From positions 1 to 6,419 of the forward strand of contig ASHK01000774.1 in NCBI GenBank assembly GCA_000695745.1: DNA of 6,419 bases, given 5' to 3'. Made by a program: the position numbers and the translations under genes. Each line of letters begins with the position of its first letter. Within the stretch, counting starts at the first letter, position 1. The notes below the pieces were generated by a model. It worked only from the letters and a program-made list of their open reading frames with translations, was not told where the DNA came from and did not search any database. This document shows positions 5,825 to 6,419 of the stretch, in pieces. The stretch is from Vibrio madracius. Lineage in GTDB: Bacteria; Pseudomonadota; Gammaproteobacteria; Enterobacterales; Vibrionaceae.

Positions 5825-6419
5825 TTGACGAGTAATGATCAAGTGCTAGATTCGCTAGCCGTTCTTTCAAATAAGGATATTCGAAAGATCCAAAAAATGT
5901 TCACACTGCAACATTGTGATAAATCAGCGCTAATCGCGTGGGGATATTGCACCTACCAGAAGCAAACAATTGTGCTTCAATGTGTTGACTACCTCTGCCC
6001 CCCTCTATTGAAGAATCGCAGTGATGAAATACACCAAATTATTTCTCTTTCAGAGAATCATGATTTGCAACATGACTACTTTCATTCTCTGTTATCGAAA
6101 CTTGACATACCAACGCCAAACTCTGTGGTGGACTATGCCATTACCTATAACCAAAATGGTGAACATTTTGGGCTGGTATTTGTTGTCCATCGTTCAGCCC
6201 CTCAAGCAAAGAACCTGCTCAACGCTTTGGCAACAGAAATAGAAGGTCTTATTGCCCATAAACAACTTTCATTCTCCGTTACTGAGTTAAAAAGAAGCTT
6301 TCAAGAACAAATCGAGCAGCGCAATCATCAAATAACGGCATTAAAACAGAAAGTAGATCACCTAGAGTCAGAAAACGCACACCTTGAAAGACAATTGCTC
6401 TATCGACAGCATCATGATC
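5825..6419 (+). CDS. Cytoplasmic signalling protein N-terminus with coiled coil, probable GGDEF diguanylate cyclase (3' end outside window)
   Basis: An open frame runs from 5780 to the right edge with no stop. The likely start is TTG at 5825, with AGGA (5813-5816) 8 bases upstream, giving 198 codons; an ATG at 5835 would need one extra base and would then enter the same frame. No membrane segment or signal peptide is seen. Residues of about 1-150 are a mixed alpha/beta region of unrecognised family. The strand HFGLVFVVHRS followed by the amphipathic helix AKNLLNALATEIEGLIAH looks like the end of a GAF-type sensor. Residues of about 155-192 form a polar, heptad-like coiled coil (TELKRSFQEQIEQRNHQI and on). 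The window ends at YRQHHD, exactly where GGDEF domains begin (HDxLTGLxNR), so a c-di-GMP synthase is inferred. A histidine kinase or another output domain remains possible. It follows fabV after a hairpin, so it is probably transcribed separately. Confidence 0.62.
   Translation, partial: MTSNDQVLDSLAVLSNKDIRKIQKMFTLQHCDKSALIAWGYCTYQKQTIVLQCVDYLCPPLLKNRSDEIHQIISLSENHDLQHDYFHSLLSKLDIPTPNSVVDYAITYNQNGEHFGLVFVVHRSAPQAKNLLNALATEIEGLIAHKQLSFSVTELKRSFQEQIEQRNHQITALKQKVDHLESENAHLERQLLYRQHHD

Noticed and set aside
5792..5830. Partial resemblance to a GEMM c-di-GMP riboswitch (ACC..CGAAAG..GGACG) before a probable GGDEF gene
   Set aside because: The CCATC bases pair with upstream GATGG rather than across the GAAA as GEMM requires, and the receptor and second stem are not visible.
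6021..6242. Plus-strand open frame of 73 codons
   Set aside because: It is a shadow frame within the longer open frame that runs from 5780 to the window edge and has a coherent coiled-coil protein.
1..6419. CRISPR arrays, insertion sequences, tRNA or rRNA genes, prophage or defence genes
   Set aside because: None seen: no regularly spaced direct repeats, no transposase frames, no tRNA-like folds; gene content is ordinary chromosomal.

Overview
The window looks like chromosomal DNA of a Vibrio-type gammaproteobacterium. It is moderately AT-rich, and it carries the tesA / ybbA-ybbP divergent block known from Escherichia coli and Vibrio together with a FabV-type enoyl reductase. This assignment rests on recalled protein families, not on a search.

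Layout from left to right. On the minus strand, positions 1-349 hold the N-terminal third or so of an FAD-dependent oxidoreductase whose 3' end is outside the window. A 253-base gap (350-602) follows, with a terminator-like hairpin and a compact nest of inverted repeats containing one perfect and two near-perfect DnaA-box sequences. On the minus strand, ybbP (603-3032) lies downstream of ybbA (3036-3710); together they form one ABC transporter operon. On the plus strand, tesA (3709-4318) starts inside the ybbA start codon, then comes fabV (4455-5648). From 5825 to the end is the N-terminal part of a signalling protein with a coiled coil, probably a GGDEF diguanylate cyclase, whose catalytic domain lies beyond the window.

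The striking feature is frame damage. ybbP is broken at three places, tesA at two and fabV at three. Every break is explained by one missing base. Restoring one base at each site gives proteins of 810, 203 and 398 residues, the usual lengths of these families, with no in-frame stop. The 349 bases of the FAD gene, all of ybbA and the 595 bases of the last gene are undamaged. Deletions only, mostly at sites where a short base run could have been shortened, and otherwise well-conserved proteins point to sequencing or assembly error rather than gene decay. The genes are listed as pseudogenes only because the frames as given are interrupted.

Functionally, TesA (periplasmic thioesterase/lysophospholipase) and the YbbA-YbbP exporter-like complex form a conserved envelope-lipid neighbourhood, and FabV adds the last step of fatty acid elongation. 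No undescribed system was found. The items most worth checking are the reality of the indels, the DnaA-box/inverted-repeat nest and the domain content of the last gene.
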